A DNA stretch of 64,000 nucleotides from Oncomelania hupensis (taxonomy: Eukaryota > Mollusca > Gastropoda > Littorinimorpha > Pomatiopsidae), in contig CM072513.1 in the NCBI GenBank assembly GCA_036898135.1, positions 11,940,102 through 12,004,101 of the forward strand, written 5' to 3'. Below the pieces are notes generated by a model, which saw nothing but the letters and a program-made list of their open reading frames with translations, was not told the DNA's origin and searched no databases. Below are positions 1 to 10,037 of this stretch, piece by piece; position 1 is the stretch's first letter, and each line of letters begins with the position of its first letter. Position numbers and translations under genes: made by a program.

Positions 1-1270
1 ACTTTACAGCACTAGCCAAGATCAAAAATATGTTTCTTCTCTTTCTCTCACTGAACTTTTTTACATCAGGAAAAAAACACAAAAACATAAGAAACAAAGA
101 ATGTTATAATGAATATATATAGATATATTTATATATTCTCTATCAAGAACTAGCATCAGCCAAACTCTTGAGAAAGAATGTAAGTTAGGAACATTTTCCC
201 TTAGGACTATACAGTTATTTCAAAGGACACTATTTAGCATAACACTGCATTGTAAATGATCGGCCAAGGAATACACTATTAGAAAGGGCTACATGGACAT
301 GAAAGAAATTTTGTAGTATTTAATAGTGTTACTCATGTTGGAATAAACATTATGTCAGAATTGAAATATTTCAGAATCAACACATGTGTTAGATAACACT
401 GAAAATAGGAATCAGAATCCGATTCAGAATGTTATTATTCTTCATACACAAAAATGTGAGTTTTAACAAAACAGGTGCTGAACAGGTTTATAAAAGAACA
501 TCCTTTTTGAATGGTAAAGTCCGGGGACTATACAGTTAATGAAATCAGGGAGTGAGCTTCCAAGTAATGTGGCTGTCTAGCTATCTTACGACAGACTGAC
601 ACCAAGCCCCAAGTCAAGACTGCATACTCCTATCCATTGTCATGTGATTACTTTCTTCCCCTTACTAAATGCTAACTAGGCTATGCTAATACTGATGCTC
701 TCCAGTCACTATCAATATTATGCTAGTAATGGAAGGTCCTCTCACCTTTAAAATATAGGTTAAGCCAACTGGCCTCAGTCATAAAGACATTCACTAATAT
801 ACCGATAAGGCTAAGTTTGTAGACCATTATTGCATTAAGTACCTTGTGACTATTCTCAGTCATGTCCTTCTCCTACAGCAAGTAGGTGTGTTCATTACGT
901 GTGATGATGGAATAGCGATTGTTTACCAAACTGTGAAAAACAAAGTGATCCAAGTTCAACAGCAGACACTCTTGTTCTATTATAAAATTCTGTGATTCAA
1001 TTGTACAGTTTAATTTCACTGGGTCTTATTCACAGTCATGGATGTGCGTAAAAGAAATTGATATCTATTGCTCTTGCAGTAGTGCTTATCTCAAGTGACC
1101 CTAATTTGTTGAATCAATTACTGCTAATTTCATTTATTCAAAACAATCCAATCTTCGGATTTAAATTCAATAGAAGGTGAGTATGTGTCAATTGTTTTGA
1201 AGTCATTAAAAATAATATAAATATTACTGAACTTAACACGGACTGTATTAAATAGGGTAATTCTATCAGA
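1..1270. other. Intronic or intergenic DNA, nothing recognised
   Basis: AT-rich unique-looking sequence with no long open frame and no recognised repeat. It lies downstream of the second visible exon of the minus-strand MANSC gene, so it is probably intron of that gene. I could not identify a further exon of it here. Confidence 0.4.
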
Positions 1271-1277
1271 TACAAAC

Positions 1278-1345
1278 AATTCAGTTCAATTCAAAAATCT
1301 GTATTACCTCTTACAAAGAATTACATAACAGGATATAAACATTGC
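1278..1345 (-). mobile_element. Short 3' tail of a non-LTR retrotransposon
   Basis: An AATTCAGTTCAATTCA run is followed by a TGTATTACCTCTTACAAAGAATTA-type stretch, resembling 18506-18560. A short ATTGAA-like tail next to a conserved block is how 5'-truncated LINE 3' ends look. It is read here as the end of a minus-strand copy. Only the tail is present, so the family cannot be named. Confidence 0.35.
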
Positions 1346-1674
1346 TCCAATAAATAAAAGCCATTCAAACTTGAAAACGCCTTCCAGATGGCAGTCTCAA
1401 ACAGAGCTGACAGAGGGTGGATAAGATCATCTGTGATGCTGCTTGGGGTCCTTTTCTAGAAATGTTTGTACATGGAAATCTGAGGTTTGCCAATAATTTT
1501 CACTGGCAAACCCATCCTCTAAACAATCAGTTCTGCCTGCTTCCTTCCTTCGAGGTGCAGAACTGAGAGAATGAGGAGATCTTTTGTGCCAACAGCCATT
1601 ACAACCTTAAACGATGTACTTAAGAAATGAGAGTCCACAATCCTCGATAATAATCTCTACTGACAATGATTAGT

Positions 1675-1805
1675 TTTATATTATTATTATCATTATTATT
1701 GTTGCTGTTTTTATTAATTATTATTATTATTATTGCCATTTTTGTTGTTATTAATATTATTATTGTTGTTATTATTATTATTGTCATCATCATCATCATT
1801 ATTGC
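1675..1805. repeat. Imperfect ATT/GTT trinucleotide-rich tract
   Basis: Interrupted TTA, TTG and ATC triplets run through this stretch. It is simple-sequence DNA and any open frame in it is meaningless. Confidence 0.8.
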
Positions 1806-1929
1806 CTGTTGCAGAAGTAGTTATTTTTTATAGATTATTACAGGAACCTAGGATAATTATTCTAATGAATTACTGATGTGATACTAATGGACATTAATTA
1901 TTGCCAAACTTTTTATTCAGTTAAGGGTA

Positions 1930-3280
1930 TGTTGTGTTGATATTAGAATTTAATAAGTAGTAAGAATGCAGAATGTATTTTATTCTTTGAACTAGCTTTT
2001 TATTCTTAAATTTAATGTGAGGGCATTTATTGGACTCGTAGACCATGTACGGAGTCTTTGCTCTACTGCTTTTACAGATAAACCAATGTGTTGTCATTAT
2101 TCTTATTATTAATTTTAAAATAATTCTTCATACGGTGGTATCTAGACGTGTGATGTGAGTGTGCATACATGCACTAACTTATTATATATTTAATGTAATC
2201 TTACGCATAAATATTTACTGATAAGGTTCGATGCATTATTTTTATTATTAATTTTAAATGGACAATTCTTCATACGGTGGTATCTAGACGTGTGATGTGG
2301 GTGTGCGTACATGTATTAACCTATTATACACTTAATATAATCTAACGCATAAATATTTATTGATAATGTTCTATGCATTTTGTTCTTAAAGAATTTCTTT
2401 TAGGAGAGAGATAGAGAGCGCGTGTGTATGTGTGTGCGTGCTCACGCGAATGGGGGCATTTGTGGATAAATGTATGTGTATTAACCCCGAGTTATTTTAA
2501 TTGAATCATTCTCCTATCCCCCAACCTTATCCCCTCGACGAGTCTTTCAGGCCTATTTGTTTATAAAACAATCATCCCACCCTAACATTACCTTTCTTCA
2601 TGACCTGCTTATAAGTCGCACAAGCCAAAAAAAATATAATGGTCACCGGTAACAGCCAACAATGTAGAATAACTTCCTTAATAGGAAAACAAACAATGGC
2701 ATATCCTCCTTTTGTGGAATTTCAGCATTCTTATCCTTCCTGGTACTTGTACATGCAAGTAATCCAGTGTGTAACTTCACTTCTCACAGCTTTATTTTGT
2801 TGTTGTTTTTCTGAGGTTTGTCTCCTGGCAGGGACATAGCGTGAGTCCGATTCTTCTTAGACTGCTAAAATCACTAACTCTATTTCTCGGATCTGTCTCT
2901 CCTTTATATAATGTTACAACTACATCATACAATAGGCCTATATTATTTAGTTATGAACGTGACATGCGTGAGGGGTTGTGCAGCTGGATGTACCCTCTGT
3001 GTGTGTGTGTGTTAGCGCATGCTTTTTTGTCGTTGTTTTCTTTTTTTGGTAGTCTGCTTTTTTTGTTTTTGTTTCATGACGACATCTCTGTGCGGTTTGC
3101 TAATGCTTTGTGGATGTGAGTGAATGAAGAAATTGTTTTTAGGTCCCGAGCTATTTCAGATGTCGAGACCAATTGTGTTTTTAATTGTTATTGTCTATGA
3201 TTTATGCCATTCCCAGACGCGCAAAGCAAATTCTTCTGTGTGTGACATTTGAAGCAAATAAAGAATCTTATGTCTTATAA
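1930..3280 (+). repeat. 1.3-kb dispersed repeat, copy 1 (unclassified, probably retroposed)
   Basis: This block is repeated almost along its whole length at 10931-13262. Both copies begin TGTTGTGTTGATATTAG and end near GAATAAAGAATCTTATG or AATAAAGAATCTTATG. Shared landmarks include the ATACGGTGGTATCTAGACG block (twice in copy 1), a GAGAGATAGAGAGCGC stretch and a run ending in ACTGCTAAAATCACTAAC. The AATAAA at the right end, and the A-run after it in copy 2, suggest a retroposed transcript on the plus strand. No convincing coding frame is present; the short open frames here are not conserved. It could be the 3' part of a longer element. Confidence 0.75.
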
Positions 3281-3685
3281 TATATATTCTTATTTAGTTC
3301 AAAAAGCAATTTATTGTTGACAGAAGCAGGCTATCAAGAACCACTTGTCTCAATGTTTAACACTCACAGAGCTGTGATCACTTTCATGTTTGTTAACCCC
3401 CCCTCCCAACCCCCCCCACCCCACCCCCAAAAAAAGAAAGTAAAATAAAAGTGTGACAATAGAACAACTAGTGATTCAATGTATTAAATAGGTAGTATTT
3501 AAAAAAAAAGAAAAGTAAATAACAAAAATTACACCGATCACCATCAGTGATAATTCTTTCAGAAGAAGCAAGTGGTCATGCCACGCTGTGAAAACTGCCA
3601 TTAACACAACATCAGAACATGTTTCAGTTTTGATCTACAATGCGGTTGTAGGCAGAGTTTTGCAATGGTCAGGTATGATCCTCAC
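3281..3685. other. Intron sequence downstream of MANSC exon 2
   Basis: This stretch follows the exon 2 donor on the minus strand. It includes a C-rich run near 3397-3430 and an A-rich run near 3500. I see no exon. Confidence 0.5.
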
Positions 3686-3938
3686 CTGAATGAGCTCTAA
3701 TGCTTATAGGAGCTGCAGTAGTTGTGGTCATGAGAAAAGGTGTCAATGTGGTTTTGTATCGTTTGTAATCATTGTCCTCGCTATGACCAACTTGATCAAG
3801 ATCCATCAAATCCTGTTCGCTGCCATCTGTCAAAGGCAATGATGGCCCACCATGCGTTATGAAGTTGGACACATAGCTGGAATGGTAGCCAAACTTGCAT
3901 TTTCCTTCACATCTGAACATGTAGCAGTAATTATCTTT
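3686..3938 (-). CDS. MANSC-domain protein, exon 2 (partial gene)
   Basis: On the minus strand the exon opens after a TTTTTTTACAG acceptor and reads in phase 0 from exon 1. It ends at CAG|GTGAGG, a strong donor, leaving one base of a split codon. Its 84 codons begin KDNYCYMFRCEGKCKFGYHS, which completes the cysteine pattern of a MANSC (motif at N-terminus with seven cysteines) domain begun in exon 1. A Ser/Asp-rich stretch and a Thr-rich linker (TTLTPFLMTTTTAAP) follow, as expected between extracellular modules. MANSC domains occur in LRP11, KIAA0319-type proteins and the protease inhibitor HAI-1. The later domains (LDLa, PKD or Kunitz) would decide between these and are not in the window. Open frame upstream of the acceptor is intron read-through. 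Confidence 0.85.
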
Positions 3939-4254
3939 CTGTAAAAAAACAACAAACCAACCTGCAGTAATCACACTAAAAATGCTTAAAGCACCATGCA
4001 GCTCATTAAATTTAACTGTAACATTTAAGCATTGTAGGAAAACAACATGCATCAATAGTCTGTAAGACATTGCCAAATAAGTTATGTTAAATAACTGAAT
4101 CTGTGCCCATTGTAAAAAAAAAAAAAAAAAAGGCGAATATTCAACATAAACGTTTGTGACTAACTTACTTGCAGTCACTTCAAGCCATGTTTTCACCATG
4201 TCCACAGACTTGTGCATAAAATTCTACAGACCCAAGATGCAGAATTTTGTAAGT

Positions 4255-4870
4255 TTGTGGTGAAAACATAGAATTTACAAAGGCAAATAAAATGCTTGGG
4301 ATTATCCGGAGATCCTTCTCCAACCTTGATAAAGATACACTAACATGCCTGTATATGGCATTGGTCAGAACTCATGTATTGTGGTTTGGTCACCACAATT
4401 AAAAAGACAATCATCAGTGATTGAAAAATGTGCAGCAAAGATGACAAAATTGATTAAATCCTTGAAAAAATTGCATTAGTAGATAGATTGAAGAAACTAT
4501 GCCTTTGGAATTTGAAATCTATAAGAGTTAGACTATTAAATAACATCGACACAGTTAATGCTATTACATTTTTAACATTTTATTCTGGACGCAATATTAC
4601 AAAATCCGACAATAAAATGTGTGCTCAACATTGTCATACCTACAAAAGAAATCATTGTTCTAGCCATAGAATTGCACCACTCTGTAACAAACTACCATTA
4701 CATGTTAAAAAAAGCTAACAACACCTTCTGGAAAAGGTAAGTTTCATTGTGGATACAAAATGTGATTTTGAGGACTGGAGTGGTGGTCATTTTCATTTTA
4801 ATTTCCTGAACAACTGCAAAACTAACTGGACAATTTAATTTATTTGCATCTCCCTCATTGCAATAATACA
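4255..4870 (+). mobile_element. Decayed non-LTR retrotransposon fragment (RT C-terminal region)
   Basis: Around 4275-4400 the conceptual translation reads KANKMLGIIRRSFSNLDKDT, then LYMALVRTHVLWFG. This is the characteristic block downstream of the reverse transcriptase catalytic core in Jockey/CR1-type LINEs. About 4488-4718 continues with a frame resembling the family's C-terminal tail (ending near APLCNKLPLHVKKS). Several stops and frameshifts break it. It is an old, 5'-truncated remnant. Confidence 0.65.
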
Positions 4871-5159
4871 TGCATGTCCGAAGGGAAAGTATTCATAAGG
4901 AAGTTTTAATTTTCTAACAGCTACTAACTGGAAAAATCTACCTGTCTCACTTTAGAATGCACCAAGCATAAATTAGGTTTAAAAACCAGTTAGACATAAT
5001 TCCAGAGTTTAAAAATATGTTTTATTGCTATGATGAATGAAATGCATAGGAAAATTATGTGCTCAACAGACCCACCGAGTTATTGCCAAGTTGAGGAAGG
5101 GGCATTTATTGATTTAGAAAGGCTTCACGGCCTGTTTTGCCCCCATACTACTACTGTCA

Positions 5160-5575
5160 TAGGGGGTGGCCTCGTGGCGCAGTGGATAAGTCGCCGGTTT
5201 CATATGCCGAAGGTCGCTGGTTCGATTCCCGCAAGGGGCGAACGTATGTGACTTAGGTACGAGACTATTGAGGTCACCGAGGGTTTTCTCCGGGCACTCC
5301 GGTTTCCTCCCTCCCTTCAATAATGGTACAGGACGCAGTCAATATAAAAATTTCAAAATTAAAAATTCGATTTTCTTTCTGTCTTCTAATAGCGATCTCC
5401 CTGCCTTTACACCACCTGTTTGGGTGATGGATGTGTATTTGGTGTGTGTGAGGGTGGATGAGACAGGTGAGCGTTTATGTTGGTATAGATCGCTGCGCTT
5501 TGAGTCTGATTGATTTGGGGAAAGGCGCGTAGGGCCTATATAGCATCCTGTATTATTATTAATATTATTATAGAG
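5160..5575 (+). mobile_element. tRNA-derived SINE with LINE-like 3' tail
   Basis: A pol III A box (TGGCGCAGTGG, 5175-5185) and a perfect B box (GGTTCGATTCC, 5219-5229) sit 33 bp apart, as in a tRNA-derived promoter. A central block at about 5276-5320 (GGTTTTCTCCGGGCACTCCG) follows, which I recall as a domain shared by many invertebrate SINEs. The right end has GCGCTTTGAG, then GGGGAAAGGCGC and an ATT-rich run, matching the tail hairpin of other repeats in this window. The acceptor-stem halves do not pair, so this is not a functional tRNA. The tail may belong to a second abutting element. Confidence 0.75.
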
Positions 5576-5815
5576 AAACAGAGACATTTTAAAAAAAAAT
5601 GCCAGGTGGCTTAACATAGTCTCCTCGAATTCAACTGAACTGCAAGACTGAAGATATAGCCTAAAACAACATATAAACACTTGACACAGACAAACAAGAA
5701 CTAATGCTTCCTTAGCGATTGCATAACATAAATCCGGCTGATACTATCATCATAGTATGATAATGAACAAACAGAAAGTTGAACATGCCCGCGTTGACCG
5801 GAAACAGATACCAAC

Positions 5816-6142
5816 CTTGTCTTCGAAAACAGCTAAATCACAAGTAATGTTTTTGCAACAAAGGTCTGAGCATGCGTCATTGCTTTCGACAGATTTAACT
5901 GATGACAGAAATTGAGCGCCGTTTCGCAAAGAATCATTCTTTTTTATGATGGAGCTTATGTTTGTTGACACTGCGCACTGGTCATCACCCTCCAGTTCAC
6001 TCAAGCGACCACCATTTTCTAAGCGTTTAACAAGCTCAATCAGCAATTTCTTCTCATCTGTAGGTATCTCTCGTAATGGAACGGATTCTTGAGACGCGTA
6101 AGCAGGCACGGCAGCGAAAAGAAGGAGAAATACAACCCACAT
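5816..6142 (-). CDS. MANSC-domain secreted or membrane protein, exon 1
   Basis: Exon 1 encodes 109 residues from ATG at 6142 to an AAG|GTTGGT donor. The start is chosen because MWVVFLLLFAAVPAYA is an excellent signal peptide; in-frame upstream ATGs would bury it. Residues of about 28-50 (EKKLLIELVKRLENGGRLSE) look helical. From QCAVSTN onward the MANSC pattern appears: one Cys, then AQFLSSVKSVESNDACSDLC, then CKNITCDLAVFEDK. With exon 2 the domain is complete. The protein enters the secretory pathway and is probably a type I membrane protein or secreted inhibitor. The family (LRP11-like or HAI-1-like) is inferred from MANSC alone. The gene is divergent from PPP1R14, with a 298-bp gap between start codons. 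Confidence 0.87.
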
Positions 6143-6440
6143 ATTGTGTCGTTCAACAGCAGGCAATAATGACAACAATCTATGGCAATGCTTCCGGAAC
6201 GCATGCGCTGTTGCCGTACACAGTGTAATCATATGGCTGCAAAAGGTCACGCTCATAATATAGTGCCTATGCCGATATACGTTTCTGTGATAAATCATAA
6301 ATTAAAAAAATACCTCCACGAGTTTTTGAAAGTTTAACAAATGTGTTTTTGCATAGTCTAAGGCACAAAAGCATTTCTCTCGTTGCTTTAACAAGCGTAT
6401 GAATATGTATTTTCTACAGGTCACGACCCTATAGGGCAGA
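6143..6440. promoter_or_regulatory. Candidate bidirectional promoter between MANSC gene and PPP1R14
   Basis: This 298-bp gap separates two divergent start codons. It contains CTTCCGG (6191-6197), an ETS-type site, immediately followed by ACGCATGCGCT (6199-6209), close to the palindromic NRF1 consensus. ETS plus NRF1 sites without a TATA box are typical of housekeeping bidirectional promoters in animals. A TTTTCTACAG at about 6410-6419 could be a splice acceptor for a PPP1R14 5'-UTR exon, in which case its promoter would lie elsewhere. The transcription starts are not visible. Confidence 0.55.
6191..6209. promoter_or_regulatory. Adjacent ETS-like and NRF1-like sites
   Basis: CTTCCGG and ACGCATGCGCT are nearly abutting. 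They lie 49-67 bp upstream of the MANSC gene start codon and about 230-250 bp upstream of the PPP1R14 start codon. The assignment is by consensus match only. Confidence 0.45.
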
Positions 6441-6785
6441 ATGAGCCATCTCAATCCTTTCAAAAAGACTCGTTTCTACGAGGTTAGTATGGCGACATCG
6501 TACACAACTTCTCCGAGTGGAAACAGTGAAACGGCGTACAAATCAACAAAGCAGATGGAAGCGTATCCGCAAAACACCAGCTCACAGAGAGTTGGTGCTA
6601 ATTCATCAGCAAAATCTTCTGCTAAAGGAGTATCTGTGAATTTTGACACGAAGGAAAAAAGTGTGGAAAAGAGAGAGAAATACTTGACAGCCAAGTACGG
6701 TGCTCATCAAATGTTGTTGATAAAGAAAAGACTTGCTGTGGAGATGTGGGTGTTCGAGGAATTGGCAAGGTTATATTGTTCAGAG
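6441..6785 (+). CDS. PPP1R14: Protein phosphatase 1 regulatory inhibitor subunit 14, exon 1
   Basis: Exon 1 encodes 115 residues and ends at GAG|GTAAGT, a perfect donor in phase 0. Residues 1-75 are Ser/Thr-rich and low-complexity. From residue 76 the PPP1R14 (CPI-17, PHI-1, KEPI) inhibitory domain begins: EKREKYLTAKYGAHQMLLIK, then KRLAVEMWVFEELARLYCSE. Thr83 in YLTAKY aligns with the regulatory threonine (Thr38) of CPI-17, whose phosphorylation by PKC or ROCK makes the protein a potent inhibitor of myosin phosphatase. A second ATG at codon 17 (6489) has a good context (A at -3, G at +4) and may be the true start. The C-terminal half is in exon 2 and beyond. Paralogue identity (A-D) cannot be resolved and may not apply in invertebrates. 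Confidence 0.9.
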
Positions 6786-8060
6786 GTAAGTTTAATTTTA
6801 CATTTTTATAAGAACTGTTAGTACCTATTGTTTATTTCATCATGATTATGTTTTATAATCTGTATTAAATATACAGTCACACTCACAGTGTTAAAGAACC
6901 TCCCACTGCATTTAGGACGTAGGGCCTAATCCAAAGATCAGTATACATAAACACTCACAATAAAAAAGTTCATTAGAATAGATCTGGTCAATAGACCAGT
7001 GTTATCACGTCATTTGAATCAGGACAAGTTGTGGAAAGTGCTAATCATCCGCCAAAAACAACTATACTAATATAGTATCCATGCCACGAGATCAACATTA
7101 TCATGATTGTGGGCGCTCAAGGAAAGACATGTATGAAAACAACTGTAGTCTTACAAGTTTCAGCTTGAGAAAGTCTTGTCCAGAAAAGTGTTTGTGAGAA
7201 AAAGCCTGTTCAGAAGAAATTTACATAAAAACAGATAACAGATTTTTTTCAGTTTATGGACATGGACGCTTTTCAGTTTTCTCTGTTCAGACTTTCTCAG
7301 TTTCTGATCACACCACAGGCTCTGAAGTCTCTTCTCACTTTCAGTTTCACTATGCATTGAACCCAAGTTGTTTAAGTTCTTAATTAGGCCTATTTATTTT
7401 AAAAAAAAAAAATAAAAAAAACCACCCGAATAACTTTTGATAGAATCTCTGTAAGTGTAAGGGAAAAAAAATGTCTGTTTACGGTATGCCGACTGAACCT
7501 AATTTTTGGGCCCTACCCTAAACTTTTTGGGGGATCGTCTTGAAAAAAAGATTTTTAAAAAGCCTAAAATATCGCGTCCAAGGAGGCAAAGGTTCCGAAA
7601 ATTTTTTTTTTTTAAAAAGCCTACCGACTGATCCTTTTTTTTTGCTACTTACCATAAACGGACATAAATATGTAATTTTGTTCTTTATCCCTAGATTTAT
7701 AGAATCTCAATCCCTCTCTCTTTTCCTCACTCCATCGTCTCTCTCCCTCCCTCCCTCTCACTTTGTATTTCCAGACTTATTTCTGGAAATACTTTGAAAT
7801 AGTCCGAATAAGCCAAATGTCGGTTGGCAGGTCGTTCTGTTGGAAGCCGTTTATGAAGAAGTACTGAATGGATTTTGACCAAACTTCATAGGTCACTGGA
7901 GTTATTTTGGTGCTAAACACGTTTTGCTAGTTAATATCTCAAATATGGCTAAGGCAATTTTGTTGATTTTTGGAATACAGGTATGTCAAATCGTGGGCCA
8001 TGCTTCAGTAGCAGAACTTTGAATGCTGGTCAGTCAGTAAGTTAGACAGTTGCTCCGAAT
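6786..8060. other. Intron sequence with no recognised element
   Basis: Apart from A- and T-rich runs near 7395-7430 and 7590-7640 and a CT-rich patch near 7715-7760, I recognise nothing. GCCGACTGAACCTA (7488) and ACCGACTGATCC (7622), followed by similar text, hint at a decayed duplication. Confidence 0.4.
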
Positions 8061-8084
8061 TTCACTGTTTTGTTCAAAACGTCT

Positions 8085-8415
8085 ATTTATTTATTTATTT
8101 ATTTAATTATTTCATCACTTTTGTATAGCTCTTTCCCAGCTCAAGAGCCACAAGTTCATCACACTTTTTGCCTTCAGTATACATGTACTGGTTTCAAGAA
8201 TACTTACTTAATGCCAGTCACCCTGGGCACGGTATCATCGGGTATGGGCCGCCAACAACAGCTCTCCAGAGTCCTCTGTCCTGTGCCATTCTTTCTATAA
8301 CTGACTCTAGGTGTAGCCCATCTTTGTGATGTCGGCCTCGAGGTTGCATCACCAGGTGTTCCTTGGACGGCTTCAGTCGCCTCTGTGGTTTCCTCTCGGT
8401 TTTCACCATAACACC
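8085..8415 (-). mobile_element. LINE 3'-terminal fragment (C-terminus plus tail)
   Basis: On the minus strand about 8410-8220 translates to a stretch with LHLESVIERMAQDRGLWRAV and a nearby PRGRHHKDG, resembling the basic C-terminus of RTE- or L1-like ORF2 proteins (GRP...W...R..W). It runs into GGCTCTTGAGCTGGGAAAGA and an ATTTAATTATT tail near 8150-8085, the same hairpin tail seen elsewhere. Family assignment is tentative. Confidence 0.45.
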
Positions 8416-8802
8416 TCATAGGTCTTCGTCAAGTTCTCCCAGGATAAAGTTTTCTCTTTCTTCTGTTTTTGATGTTTCTGTAGCGTAGTCTTTTTTACGG
8501 GGTGGATGTGCTAACCCCATTCCCAACCCTCCTCCTGTTGCAGCCAGGCTTGGGACCGTCCTTGGCGGAGTTACTCAAGAATAAATCAACCCAAATTTGT
8601 CATTTTTACTTTGTGGATGCTTTTTAACTAAGTACTGCTAAATTTTTTTTGTTCGATCATTCATAATTTATGTTATTTCTCGAAGGTCAAGGTCACTGTC
8701 AGATTGTACTTCACCATTTTCTAAACATGTTTTGCACTGTGATCTAAAAATGGATTTTTAAGCCAATGTTAATAATTTGCTGCTTGCAGATAGTTCAGGA
8801 CC

Positions 8803-8935
8803 GGCGTGCATGAACAAACTTAAAAGCCAACTTAGACTTAAGTAGCATGTTTCAGTGAAGCGTTAAGTCTAAGTCGGCTTTTAAGTTCGTTCAGGCTTAA
8901 GTCTAAGTCGGCTTTTAAGTTCGTTCATGCACGCC
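8803..8935. mobile_element. Hairpin MITE-like element
   Basis: The 39-bp ends are inverted copies of each other with two mismatches (left GGCGTGCATGAACAAACTTA, right reading the complement to CATGCACGCC). The right arm's inner part is also directly duplicated (AAGTCGGCTTTTAAGTTCGT occurs twice). It has no coding capacity. The size and structure fit a foldback or MITE element. No target-site duplication is obvious. Confidence 0.65.
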
Positions 8936-9113
8936 AGCCCAGGTAGTGGACTATCATTCTCTGATATTTCAGGTAGGGGGCTATCATTCCATACCTGTCA
9001 AGCTTTTGTGGATTCTTACCATAAGATTTTGCTTCCCATACCATAAGTTTCAACAAAATGCCATAAGAAATGTGTAAAAATTCATGGATTGTCACATTCA
9101 CGAACCTTAGCGA

Positions 9114-9210
9114 TATCTATATTCTATCTATTATCTATCTATCTATATCTATCTATCTATCTATCTCTCTCTCTCTCTCTCTCTCTCTCCCTCTCTCTCT
9201 CTCTCTCTAT
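9114..9210. repeat. Compound (TATC)n / (TC)n microsatellite
   Basis: TCTATCTA-type repeats pass directly into CT repeats and end in a T-run. Confidence 0.95.
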
Positions 9211-9906
9211 TTTTTTTTCTCCACCAGAATTTAAAAAAAAACATAAGATCTTCACCTTATGCCATAAGACTTGAAAATCACCAAAATTCAGTAAGAATTA
9301 TGTCAAAAGCATAAGACTTGACAGGTATGTCATTCCCTGATAGTTCAGATGGTGGACAATCGTTCCGTTTTCCCTGTGCTTTGTTAGGATAAAGCCAAAT
9401 CAAAACACAGCCAAGAAAAGTAACACTTTTGAAAATGCTTATTTTTGACTCTCATAGATTTTTTGCAAAAATTTAAATATGGCCAGTTAAACAAGTTTCA
9501 ATTTGTTTCGATGAACAATTGGTTACAACTCTCACTGTCAGTCTGTGTACTTAATAACTTCTTAATTGAGGGCAGTGATCACTATTGTGACATTTTTGTG
9601 TCCTGACCTTTCCTTGTGTGCTTAAGTCAGGCAGTTTGTGAGTCAGCTGCCAAATATGTGAAAAGGACATTAGTTTTAGTTTTGTCATTCAGACAAGATT
9701 TGTATTGTTTGTCAAACCTATGGGGCTGTTTTATTTCAAGGATTGGTGGGCTTAAAATAAAACACTTACATAAATTAGTTTTGGCATAAATGTGTGTGTA
9801 TACCTCCATTTTAGTTTAGTTAACATATCAGTTCATCAAATATTTTGTTCTGGTTGTCATTTTCTATATGTTTAAAATTATATCAAATTATAATGTATCT
9901 GCCTTT

Positions 9907-9909
<3 letters not shown>

Positions 9910-9976
<67 letters not shown>
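9910..9976. repeat. (TTA)n microsatellite
   Basis: About 22 uninterrupted ATT units. Confidence 0.97.
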
Positions 9977-10037
9977 TGTCTGAGGGTTGGATTAGAGTAT
10001 TAACATTAAACTTAAAAAGCTAACAGTGTTAAGTGAA

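Larger units (their letters stand above)
3939..5815 (-). other. Intron 1 of the MANSC-domain gene
   Basis: The intron is bounded by AAG|GTTGGT on the exon 1 side and TTTACAG|AAAGAT on the exon 2 side, both phase 0. At 1.88 kb it is short for this window. It carries a decayed LINE fragment (4255-4870) and a tRNA-derived SINE (about 5160-5575), both on the plus strand and so antisense to the gene. Confidence 0.8.

Noticed and set aside
2639..3119. Two adjacent small plus-strand open frames as genes
   Set aside because: They lie in the 1.3-kb dispersed repeat and are not preserved in the second copy.
5160..5240. Functional tRNA gene
   Set aside because: A and B boxes are present, but the acceptor stem does not pair and SINE body sequence continues directly after it.
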